DNA of 11,238 nt from DATJBC01 sp035515515 (GCA_035515515.1 DATJBC010000188.1:1-11238), one strand, 5' to 3'; numbered from the stretch's first letter, positions 1 to 6,106 are shown. Made by a program: numbers and translations. Notes: generated from the letters alone by a model not told the origin.

Positions 1-708
1 ATGAGCGAGTTCGTGCGCCTGTGGATCGACCTCGTGCGCGCCGTCGTCGGTGACGACGACGGCGACGAGCGGCCCGCCGCGCCCCGCGCCGCGCCCCCCC
101 GGCGGGTGACGTCCGCGCCCGTCCGCCCCACCCGGGCGGCCGACGACCACCCTGCCCGGATCGCGGTGCCGGTGGCCGAGCACGTCCCCGAGCCGGCCCT
201 GGCGCTGTCCCGTGACGAGCCGGTACGCGCCGCGCGCGACCTCGAGCGCGCCACGCGCGACGAGCTCACGGGCGTGCTCAACCGCAGCGCCGGCTTCGCG
301 GCGCTCGAGCGCGAGATCGACCGGTGCCGCCGGGGCGGGGAGCGCTTCGTGCTCGGCTACCTGAACGTGGACGCCATGACCGCCATCAACGACACGCGCG
401 GTCTGCGCGCCGGGGACGAGGTGCTGCGCAAGGTGACCGCCGCCCTGCGGGCCACGCTGCGCTCCTACGACGTCATCGCCCGTCTCGGGGGCGACGAGTT
501 CGTCTTCTCGCTGCCCGGGTCCGACCTGTCCACGGCCGAGCTGCGCTTCAAGGAGTTCGCCGTCATCCTGGCGGAGGAGGCGCCCGGGTGCACCGCCAGC
601 GTGGGCTTCGCCGAGCTCCGCCAGCACGACGACCTCGACGACCTGGTGGCCACGGCCGAGACGGCCATGCTCAAGGGCCGCCGCACGCGCCGGCGCGGGC
701 GCGCCTAA
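1..708 (+). CDS. GGDEF-domain protein (diguanylate cyclase family, altered active site)
   Basis: GGDEF domains make the second messenger c-di-GMP from two GTP, or bind GTP/c-di-GMP when degenerate. Residues 1-80 are low-complexity, rich in Ala, Pro and Arg, with no membrane segment or recognisable sensor; the GGDEF domain spans about 85-230. Visible motifs are DELTGVLNR (87-95), IND (129-131), GDEVL (138-142) and GGDEF itself (163-167). RSYD (154-157) lies exactly five residues before GGDEF, the position of the inhibitory c-di-GMP I-site. Aligned by eye to PleD, the DxDxFK element reads NVDAMT (122-127), so the first metal-ligand Asp is Asn and the Phe-Lys pair is lost; the C-terminal Lys-containing helix has Arg instead. 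The protein is soluble and cytoplasmic. The ATG is the first base of the window, so an upstream start cannot be excluded. The family is certain; enzymatic activity is doubtful. Confidence 0.9.
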   Translation: MSEFVRLWIDLVRAVVGDDDGDERPAAPRAAPPRRVTSAPVRPTRAADDHPARIAVPVAEHVPEPALALSRDEPVRAARDLERATRDELTGVLNRSAGFAALEREIDRCRRGGERFVLGYLNVDAMTAINDTRGLRAGDEVLRKVTAALRATLRSYDVIARLGGDEFVFSLPGSDLSTAELRFKEFAVILAEEAPGCTASVGFAELRQHDDLDDLVATAETAMLKGRRTRRRGRA

Positions 709-735
709 CCCGTCGGGGCGCTCCCGTGGCGGCCC

Positions 736-1548
736 GTGACTGAGCCCTCCGGCGAGGCGAGCCGGCCCCGCGCCGGCGTGGAGGTGACGGCGGAGCGCCA
801 CGGCGCGGTCGCCGTGGTCACGTTGCGCCGCCCCCCGCACAACCTGCTGACCGAGCCCGTCCTGCGGTCGCTGGCCGACGCGCTGTCCGCCCTGGCCGAC
901 GGCACGCGGGCCGCGGTGGTGTGCTCCGAAGGCCGGTCGTTCTGCGCCGGCGCCGACTTCCGCTCCGGCGACGCGCCCGACCCCACCGACGGCGGTGGCT
1001 TCGAGGCCCGCACGGCCGCCTTCTACGCCCAGGCCGCCCGGGTGTTCGGCTCCCCCCTCCCGCTGGTGGCCGCCGTCCAGGGCGCCGCCATCGGCGCCGG
1101 GTTCGGGCTCGCCCTGGCGTGCGACCTCTGCGTCGTGGGCGAGCGCGGCTGGTTCCAGGCGAACTTCGTACGCCTCGGGATCCACCCCGGCTTCGCCCTG
1201 TCGATGACGCTGCCCCGGGCGCTGGGCCCGGCCCGGGCCGCCGACCTCCTGCTGACCGGGCGGCGGCTGGGCGCGGTCGAGGCCGAGCGCCTGGGCATCG
1301 CCCAGCGCGTGGCCGCGGCGGGCGAGGAGGTCGCCGGCGCGCTCGCCCTGGCGCAGGAGCTGGCCGCGGCCGCCCCCTTGGCGCTGGCGGCCACCCGGGC
1401 CACGCTGCGCCAGGGCCTGGCCGAGGCGGCCCGCGCCGCCATGGACCACGAGCTGGCCGAGCAGAGCGCCCTGGCCGGCACGGCCGACGCCGTCGAGGGT
1501 GTCAACGCCATGCTCGAGGGACGCGCCCCGCTGTTCGAGGGGCGCTGA
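736..1548 (+). CDS. Enoyl-CoA hydratase/isomerase (crotonase) family protein
   Basis: A crotonase-fold acyl-CoA enzyme of 270 aa, the usual family length. The core motifs are SEGRSFCAGAD (64-73, first oxyanion-hole strand), VQGAAIGAGFGLALACDL (about 114-131, second oxyanion element) and the FQANFVRLGIHPG helix (140-152), followed by the typical LLLTGRRLGAVEAERLGI segment. Aligned by eye with rat mitochondrial enoyl-CoA hydratase, catalytic Glu144 corresponds to Gly124 and Glu164 to Phe144. Ordinary hydratase chemistry is therefore unlikely; an isomerase, hydrolase, dehalogenase or lyase variant, or a non-catalytic acyl-CoA binder, is possible. The GTG start at 736 is the first in the frame after the GGDEF gene, 27 nt downstream of its stop; no strong Shine-Dalgarno sequence is visible. 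It may be co-transcribed with the GGDEF gene, with no functional link obvious. It ends 4 bp from the convergent oxidoreductase gene. The substrate is unknown. Confidence 0.9.
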   Translation: MTEPSGEASRPRAGVEVTAERHGAVAVVTLRRPPHNLLTEPVLRSLADALSALADGTRAAVVCSEGRSFCAGADFRSGDAPDPTDGGGFEARTAAFYAQAARVFGSPLPLVAAVQGAAIGAGFGLALACDLCVVGERGWFQANFVRLGIHPGFALSMTLPRALGPARAADLLLTGRRLGAVEAERLGIAQRVAAAGEEVAGALALAQELAAAAPLALAATRATLRQGLAEAARAAMDHELAEQSALAGTADAVEGVNAMLEGRAPLFEGR

Positions 1549-1556
1549 GCGCTCAG
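1545..1556. repeat. 12-bp perfect palindrome holding both convergent stop codons
   Basis: CTGAGCGCTCAG reads the same on both strands. The TGA of the crotonase gene (1546-1548) and the TGA of the minus-strand oxidoreductase gene (1553-1555) are its two arms, leaving 4 bp between the genes. As RNA it could form only a 4-bp stem with a GCGC loop and has no T-tract, so it is not a convincing intrinsic terminator. It is probably a by-product of tightly abutting stops. Confidence 0.6.
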
Positions 1557-2386
1557 GGCGCGCTGAAGGCCGGCATCACCTCGGTGGCGAACTCCTCGAC
1601 GCGCGCGCTCCCCTCGCTGGGCCAGCCGCACACCAGGTAGTCGACCCCGACGTCGGCCATCGCCGCGATGGCGCCTCGCACCTCGTCCCACGGCTCCGAC
1701 AACGACAGCGACGAGGCCCGCACGATCGACGCCGGGTCCCGGCCGCAGTCGGCTGCCAGCGCGTCGAGCACGCCGCCCAGGGCGGAGAGCTGTGCGGGGC
1801 TGCCGTAGGTGTGCCACACGTCCGCGTAGCGGGCGGCGAGCGGCAGCGTGCGCCGGCGCCCCGAGCCGCCCACCCAGATAGGCGGGTGCGGGCGCTGCAC
1901 CGGGACAGGTCGCAGCTGGGCGCCCTCGAGGTGGAAGTGCCGCCCGTCGTAGGAGACGACCTCGCCCGTGAACAACCGGGTGAGCATCTCCAGGGTGTCC
2001 TCGAGGCGGTCGAAGCGCTGCCCCGTCGGCGGGAACTCGATGCCGAGCTGGCGGTGCTCGGCGTCGTACCAGGCGGCCCCGAGGGCGAGCTCGAGCCGCC
2101 CGCCGCTGGCGTGGTCGACGGTGACCGCCTGCGCGGCGAGCACCGACGGATGCCGGTAGGTGGCGCCCGTGACGAGCAGGCCCAGGCGGATCCGGGTGGT
2201 GGCGCTGGCCAGCGCGGCCAGGGTGGTCATGCCTTCGAAGCAGTTGCCCGGGCCCTCGCCGTACATGGGGACGAAGTGGTCGAAGCCCCACGCCCCCTCG
2301 AAGCCCAGGGCCTCGGCGGCGCGCACCCGCGCCACGACCTCGGCGAACTCCATCCGCTGCTGGGCCACGTCGATCCCGAAGCGCAC
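1553..2386 (-). CDS. LLM-class (luciferase-like) F420-dependent oxidoreductase
   Basis: A TIM-barrel flavin/F420 oxidoreductase of the bacterial luciferase superfamily; actinobacterial members use reduced or oxidised F420 on diverse small molecules. The protein is 277 aa, slightly short but complete. Family signatures are the N-terminal strand VRFGIDV, GFEGAWGFDHF (28-38), YRHPSVLAAQAVTVDHASGG (77-96), RLELALGAAWYDAEHRQLGI (97-116) and the closing PHPPIWVGGSGRRRTLPLAA block (166-185). The last block is typical of the F420 subfamily near TIGR03560, although I cannot assign the cofactor from sequence alone. The start is set at GTG 2386 because TAGGGT lies 7 nt upstream and an alternative in-frame GTG at 2395 overlaps that hexamer. 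It follows the DUF6285 gene by 38 nt on the same strand but may have its own leaderless promoter. It is soluble with no signal peptide. The substrate is unknown. Confidence 0.88.
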   Translation of the reverse strand: MRFGIDVAQQRMEFAEVVARVRAAEALGFEGAWGFDHFVPMYGEGPGNCFEGMTTLAALASATTRIRLGLLVTGATYRHPSVLAAQAVTVDHASGGRLELALGAAWYDAEHRQLGIEFPPTGQRFDRLEDTLEMLTRLFTGEVVSYDGRHFHLEGAQLRPVPVQRPHPPIWVGGSGRRRTLPLAARYADVWHTYGSPAQLSALGGVLDALAADCGRDPASIVRASSLSLSEPWDEVRGAIAAMADVGVDYLVCGWPSEGSARVEEFATEVMPAFSAP

Positions 2387-2393
2387 GGCGCGC

Positions 2394-2399
2394 ACCCTA
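2394..2399 (-). promoter_or_regulatory. Putative -10 element (TAGGGT) of a leaderless promoter
   Basis: TAGGGT matches the actinobacterial TANNNT -10 consensus and ends 7 nt before the GTG at 2386, so transcription would begin at or next to the start codon. No clear -35 element and no Shine-Dalgarno sequence are seen. Confidence 0.5.
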
Positions 2400-2424
2400 C
2401 CGGGGCCGCCGGGTCGGCATCGGG

Positions 2425-2856
2425 TCAGGCGCCCGGGCCGGGGCCGGCCTCCAGGTAGCGCGGGTTGGCCACGGCGAGCTTGTCGGCCACCGTGGCCCGC
2501 ACCACCGCCCGCACCTCGGCGGCGCGCTCGTCGAGGGCGCCCGAGCGGATGGCGGCGGCCAGGGCCCGTTCGTCGGCGACCCCCAGCGCCGCCAGCCGCC
2601 GCCGGTGCTCGTCGGCCATCGCTGGCCCGAGGACGAGCTCGCGCCCCACCATGGCCAGGGCGTTGACGGCGACCCGCACGAGGAAGCGCGTGCGGCCCTC
2701 GGTGGCCTCGAGCACCTCGGCCTCCAGGAACTCGCCCACGGCGGCGACGAGGTCGGCCGCGCCCGGCACGTCGTGCGGGGGCCATCCGCCCCCCGCCCCC
2801 CCGGGGGGGGACGCCCCGGGCCCGGGGGGCTCGGGCACCCCGGCACCGCCCGTCAC
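2425..2856 (-). CDS. DUF6285 family protein, partner of the phosphotransferase
   Basis: A small 143-aa protein. Residues 28-134 match my recollection of the DUF6285 pattern: an AADLVAAVGEFLEAEV helix (33-48), then RFLVRVAVNALAMVGREL (57-74), and a C-terminal VRATVADKLAVANPRYL segment (119-135). Such proteins are commonly encoded next to APH-fold phosphotransferases and acyl-CoA dehydrogenases. The GTG start at 2856 overlaps the phosphotransferase TGA as GTGA, which gives translational coupling and argues for a stoichiometric partner. LvaB, the small subunit of the LvaAB 4-hydroxyacyl-CoA kinase in levulinate catabolism, has a similar size and context; whether it is a true homologue I cannot test here. 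Residues 1-27 are a Gly/Pro-rich extension encoded across a C7G8 homopolymer run, so the N-terminus is the least certain part. It has no catalytic motif and is probably a helical accessory subunit. Confidence 0.8.
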   Translation of the reverse strand: MTGGAGVPEPPGPGASPPGGAGGGWPPHDVPGAADLVAAVGEFLEAEVLEATEGRTRFLVRVAVNALAMVGRELVLGPAMADEHRRRLAALGVADERALAAAIRSGALDERAAEVRAVVRATVADKLAVANPRYLEAGPGPGA

Positions 2857-3818
2857 GGCAGCAGCTCCAGCAGGTCCCACTCGACCTCGCACACCCGGCG
2901 GCCGATGGCGGCCAGCTCCACGGACCGGACCGCCCCCACCAGGTGCGTCGTGGCCTGCACGATGCAGATGATCCCCCACCGCAAGGTGCCCAGCACCTGC
3001 CACCACCGCAGGGCGGGCTCGGGCACGGCGCCGCCCCCGGCGCGCCGGTAGGCGTCGAGCAACTGCCCGACCGACCCGAACCCGCCCACCTCGGCGGGGG
3101 CGCCGAAGCGCCACGCCTTGACGCACAGCCATCCCAGGTCCTCCACGGGGTCGCCCACGTGGGCCAGCTCCCAGTCGAGGACGGCGCGGATGCCCTCGGG
3201 GCCGACGATCAGGTTGCCGTTGCGGAAGTCGCCGTGCACCACCGCGGGCGCCGACGGCGGGGGGCGGTTGCCCTCCAGCCACCGGAAGGCGAGCTCGAAG
3301 GCGGGGTGGGGCTGGCCGAGCCGGTCGAGCAGGGCGCGCAGCTGGGTGAGGGGGTCGCCCTCGGGCAGCCCCGGCACCGCCGCCAGGGGGATGCGGTGCA
3401 CGGCGGCCAGTGCCGCGCCGCACTGCTCGGTGAGCACGGCGCGGGCCGGCGCCCACTGCTCGTCGCGCAGGATGCGGCGGGGGATGGTCTCGCCCTCGAC
3501 GAAGGCCATGACGACGAAGGCCGACCCCAGCCCCCCCGCGGCGTCCCCCGCGGCGACCACGGGGGGCACGGGCACCCCGGCGCGCGCCGCGGCGGCGAGG
3601 AGGGCCGCCTCGAGGGCGATCCCCGAGGGTGGTGCGCCGGGCGGGTCGCGGCGCACCACCAAGCGGTCGGTGGCCCCCGAGGAGCGCTGCACGGTGAAGC
3701 TCCACGTCTCGCGGGACGCGCCCCCCGGCAGGCGCCGCAGGTCGCCCACGCGCTCGACGTCGGGGACGGCCGCCGCCACCACGGCCAGGAGGCGATCGGC
3801 CAGGGCCGCAGTGTCCAT
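2853..3818 (-). CDS. APH-fold phosphotransferase (ACAD10/11-kinase-like)
   Basis: An aminoglycoside-phosphotransferase-fold kinase of 321 aa, full length. It shows a glycine-rich loop PGGASRETW (31-39), VVRRDP (54-59) in the nucleotide-Lys region with Arg in place of Lys, the catalytic loop VVHGDFRNGN (193-202; Asp197 catalytic, Asn202 metal) and the DWELAHVGDP metal motif (215-224; Asp215), followed by the DLGW segment. GDPVEDLGW and the flanking residues resemble the kinase domain of ACAD10/ACAD11 and bacterial relatives, which act on hydroxyacyl substrates rather than antibiotics. Together with the overlapping DUF6285 gene, this favours a hydroxyacyl-CoA kinase over a resistance enzyme. 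The ATG at 3818 has TAGTCT 8 nt upstream, consistent with a leaderless mRNA. It is divergent from the lipocalin-like gene. The family is clear; the substrate is inferred only from context. Confidence 0.88.
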   Translation of the reverse strand: MDTAALADRLLAVVAAAVPDVERVGDLRRLPGGASRETWSFTVQRSSGATDRLVVRRDPPGAPPSGIALEAALLAAAARAGVPVPPVVAAGDAAGGLGSAFVVMAFVEGETIPRRILRDEQWAPARAVLTEQCGAALAAVHRIPLAAVPGLPEGDPLTQLRALLDRLGQPHPAFELAFRWLEGNRPPPSAPAVVHGDFRNGNLIVGPEGIRAVLDWELAHVGDPVEDLGWLCVKAWRFGAPAEVGGFGSVGQLLDAYRRAGGGAVPEPALRWWQVLGTLRWGIICIVQATTHLVGAVRSVELAAIGRRVCEVEWDLLELLP

Positions 3819-3826
3819 CGGGCCGG

Positions 3827-3832
3827 AGACTA
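3827..3832 (-). promoter_or_regulatory. Putative -10 element (TAGTCT) for the phosphotransferase operon
   Basis: TAGTCT on the minus strand ends 8 nt before the ATG at 3818, fitting TANNNT with a leaderless start. No recognisable -35 element lies about 17 nt further upstream. Confidence 0.5.
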
Positions 3833-3869
3833 AACGACCGGCCGCTGCGGTGGCCGGGCCCGGCGTGGC

Positions 3870-3875
3870 TAGGGT
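3870..3875 (+). promoter_or_regulatory. Putative -10 element (TAGGGT) for the lipocalin-like gene
   Basis: TAGGGT lies 38 nt before the first ATG (3914) but 5 nt before an in-frame ATC (3881) and 11 nt before an in-frame CTG (3887). Its T at 3875 begins the in-frame stop TGA (3875-3877), so translation in this frame can start only downstream of it. Confidence 0.45.
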
Positions 3876-3913
3876 GACGCATCGCCCTGCGCCTCGACCC
3901 GAGCGACGAGTAC

Positions 3914-4882
3914 ATGCACGAACTGGGCCCCGAGCCCAACTTCAACGAGTCCATGTACTTCAACGTCTACGACCCCGCCGTGGGCCTCGGCGGGTTCTTC
4001 CGGCTCGGGAACCGGGCCAACGAGGGGACCGGCGAGATGACGGTGTGCCTCTACCTGCCCGACGGCCGGGTGGCCTTCATGTTCCAGCGACCCCGGGTGA
4101 CCACCAACGACGCCTTCGACGCCGCGGGCATGTCGTTCGAGGTGGTCGAGCCCTTCGCCCGGCTGCGGGTGCGCTACGACGCCACGGCCGTGGTCCTGGC
4201 CGACCCGCTCGAGATGGCCGACCCCCGCCGGGCGTTCAGCACCAACCCCCACGTGCCCTGCGGGGTGGCCCTCGAGTACCGGGGATGCGGCCCCATGGTG
4301 GGGGGCGAGCCCGACACGCCCTCGGAGCGGCCCGGCGAGGAGTTCGCCCGCGGCCACTACGAGCAGCTCGTGTCGGCACGGGGGTCGGTGTCGGTGGGCG
4401 ACGACGCCTGGGAGGTCGACGGCTACGGCCTGCGCGACCACAGCTGGGGACCGCGCTACTGGCAGGCCCCCTGGTACTACCGGTGGCTGACGGGCAACGG
4501 CGGTGAGCACTTCGGCTTCATGGGCTCGCGCATCGCCCGGCGCGAGGGCCCCGGCACGCGCGGCGGCTTCGTATGGGACGGGGCCACGCTGCACGCCTGC
4601 CGCGACTTCCGGATCTCCACGGTGTGGGAGGGCGACGCCCGCTACCACCGCGCGATCGAGGCCGAGCTGGTGGGCGACGACCGGACGTGGCGGCTGCAGG
4701 GGACGGTGCGTCGCCTCATCCCGCTGCGGAACCGGCGCCGCGACGAGCACGGGGCCGACCTCGTCACCCGCATCTCCGAGGGCCTCACGGAATGGACCCT
4801 CGACGACGGCCGGCGCGCCTACGGCCTGTCGGAGTACCTCGACCAGATCGTCGACGGCGAGCCGGTGGGCCTGCGCGAGTAG
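3914..4882 (+). CDS. Lipocalin-like protein of CrtC/AttH type (DUF7065/DUF7064-like)
   Basis: A 322-aa beta-rich protein with no signal peptide. The N-terminus carries PNFNESMYFNVYD (8-20) and the centre carries GYGLRDHSWGPRYW (170-183). As I recall, this pair of motifs marks the two-domain lipocalin-like proteins related to hydroxyneurosporene synthase (CrtC) and AttH, filed in part as DUF7065/DUF7064. Those that are characterised bind or modify hydrophobic substrates; most have no assigned role. The family name is from memory and should be treated as moderate. ATG 3914 is the first conventional start, but the 11 codons before it (from ATC 3881; RLDPSDEY just before the Met) read like real protein, and TAGGGT sits just before them, so the native start is probably upstream. 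It is divergent from the phosphotransferase operon, with about 95 bp between ATGs, suggesting shared control. The enzyme reaction is not known. Confidence 0.8.
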   Translation: MHELGPEPNFNESMYFNVYDPAVGLGGFFRLGNRANEGTGEMTVCLYLPDGRVAFMFQRPRVTTNDAFDAAGMSFEVVEPFARLRVRYDATAVVLADPLEMADPRRAFSTNPHVPCGVALEYRGCGPMVGGEPDTPSERPGEEFARGHYEQLVSARGSVSVGDDAWEVDGYGLRDHSWGPRYWQAPWYYRWLTGNGGEHFGFMGSRIARREGPGTRGGFVWDGATLHACRDFRISTVWEGDARYHRAIEAELVGDDRTWRLQGTVRRLIPLRNRRRDEHGADLVTRISEGLTEWTLDDGRRAYGLSEYLDQIVDGEPVGLRE

Positions 4883-4896
4883 CGCGCCGCCCCCGG

Positions 4897-4902
4897 CACA
4901 AT
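4897..4902 (+). promoter_or_regulatory. Weak -10-like element (CACAAT) before the fusion gene
   Basis: CACAAT ends 8 nt before the ATG at 4911, the same spacing as the clearer hexamers in this window, but its first base is C instead of T. It may be a weak leaderless promoter, or the gene may be read through from the upstream lipocalin-like gene, whose stop is 28 nt away. Confidence 0.25.
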
Positions 4903-4910
4903 GTGGCCGC

Positions 4911-5984
4911 ATGGACCGCGCCACCGTCGACGTCTACGAGGTGCGCGGGGAGCGGTGGGCGGCACAGCGCCGTCCCGTGCGGCAGCGGCGCGCCGATGCC
5001 CGGGCGCTCGCCGGTGCGCTGCCCGCCGGCCGCCCCCGCGTCGACCTGGGGTGCGGGGCGGGGCGCTTCGCCGGCGTCCTGGGGCGCCCCGTGGTGGGGC
5101 TCGACGCCGCCCGCGCCATGCTCGCCCAGTGCCGGCGCCGGGCCCCCGGCGCCCTGTTGGTCCAGGGAGACCTGGAGGCCCTCCCCTTCGCCGACAAGGC
5201 CTTCGCCGGGGCGTGGGCCAACATGAGCTACCTGCACGTGCCGAGCGTCCGCCTGCCCCGGGCCCTGGCCGACCTGCACCGGGCGCTCGAGGTCGGGGCG
5301 CCCCTCGACATCCAGGTCATGGGGGGCGACTACGAGGGCCGGGCGCTGCCCCAGGACGACCTGGGTGGCCGGTACTTCGCCGGATGGACGCCCCCGCGCC
5401 TGGTGGACGTGCTCGAGGGTGCGGGCTTCGCGGTGACGGGCATCGACGCCCACGGCGACGTGGTGCGGGCCACCGCCCGGCGGGCGCGCACCCTGGCGGA
5501 CGTCGTCGGGCCCGGCATGACCATGCTCGTCGTCGGGTTGAACCCGTCGGTGTACGCGGCCGACGCCGGCGTGGGCTTCGCCCGGCCGGGCAACCGCTTC
5601 TGGCCCGCGGCACGCGCCGCGGGCGTCGCCGACGTGGAGCGCGACGCGTGGCGCGCCCTGCGGGACCACGGGATGGGCATGACCGATCTCGTCAAGCGGG
5701 CCACCCCCGGTGCGGCCGAGCTGCGCGCCGACGAGTACCGCGCCGGCATGGCACGCGTGGAGCGACTGGTGGCCTGGCTCGCCCCTGCGGTGGTGTGCTT
5801 CGTGGGCCTCGCCGGGTGGCGCCGGGCCGTCGACCCCCGCGCCGGCGCGGGCACACAGGTGCGCCGCCTGGGCGGACGCCCCGTGTACCTCATGCCCTCG
5901 ACGAGCGGGGCCAACGCGCACGCACGCCTCGACGCGCTCACCGACCATCTGCGGCGCGCGCGGCACGTCGGCGAGGGGCGCTGA
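4911..5984 (+). CDS. Methyltransferase / TDG-MUG-type DNA glycosylase fusion
   Basis: A single 357-aa frame with two enzyme domains. Residues 1-190 form a class I SAM methyltransferase: VDLGCGAGRF (44-53, SAM motif I), VVGLDAA (61-67, acidic residue at strand 2), GDLEALPF (86-93) and a C-terminal GFAVTGID strand (172-179). Residues 194-350 form a mismatch-specific uracil/thymine-DNA glycosylase (TDG/MUG, UDG family 2-like): GLNPSVYAADAGVGFARPGN (209-228; Asn211 equals the catalytic Asn of GINP), GMGMTDLVKRATPGAAEL (254-271, close to human TDG TNMVERTTPGSKDL) and MPSTSGANA (328-336, the intercalation loop; TDG has MPSSSAR). TDG/MUG enzymes excise U or T mispaired with G, starting base excision repair. 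The TLADVVGPG stretch (194-202), which matches the usual first strand of MUG proteins, lies upstream of the only Mets near the junction (203, 205), so this is a true fusion rather than two genes. The methyl acceptor is unknown. Confidence 0.88.
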   Translation: MDRATVDVYEVRGERWAAQRRPVRQRRADARALAGALPAGRPRVDLGCGAGRFAGVLGRPVVGLDAARAMLAQCRRRAPGALLVQGDLEALPFADKAFAGAWANMSYLHVPSVRLPRALADLHRALEVGAPLDIQVMGGDYEGRALPQDDLGGRYFAGWTPPRLVDVLEGAGFAVTGIDAHGDVVRATARRARTLADVVGPGMTMLVVGLNPSVYAADAGVGFARPGNRFWPAARAAGVADVERDAWRALRDHGMGMTDLVKRATPGAAELRADEYRAGMARVERLVAWLAPAVVCFVGLAGWRRAVDPRAGAGTQVRRLGGRPVYLMPSTSGANAHARLDALTDHLRRARHVGEGR

Positions 5985-6100
5985 TCGCCCTCGGCGGGCT
6001 GCATGGCACCACGGCGCGTGCGAGCGGGGCACGGAGCGTGGAGCGTCCAGGGCGCGTGCGTGGCGGCCACCGGGTCCGCCCACGTGCCAGGGGGGTCCGG

Positions 6101-6106
6101 TAGCCT
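6101..6106 (+). promoter_or_regulatory. Putative -10 element (TAGCCT) of a leaderless promoter
   Basis: TAGCCT ends 8 nt before the GTG at 6115. The 130-bp gap after the fusion gene contains no coding frame I can support, and this hexamer is its only promoter-like signal. Confidence 0.5.

Noticed and set aside
2387..2395. Alternative GTG start at 2395 for the luciferase-like oxidoreductase
   Set aside because: It overlaps the TAGGGT hexamer and adds only three residues; GTG 2386 has the spacing seen at the other genes.
2857..3963. In-frame upstream extension of the DUF6285 frame to an ATG at 3963
   Set aside because: It would run through the phosphotransferase gene in another frame with Arg/Pro-rich sequence; the GTGA overlap start at 2856 is far better.
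3869..4924. Long open frame of about 350 codons on the minus strand across the lipocalin-like gene
   Set aside because: Lies antisense to a clear coding region; composition is His/Gly/Val-rich nonsense with no motif. Typical shadow in very GC-rich DNA.
5517..5525. Separate start for the glycosylase at Met203 or Met205 of the fusion
   Set aside because: The conserved first strand of MUG proteins (ADVVGPG) lies upstream of these Mets, and no stop separates the domains.
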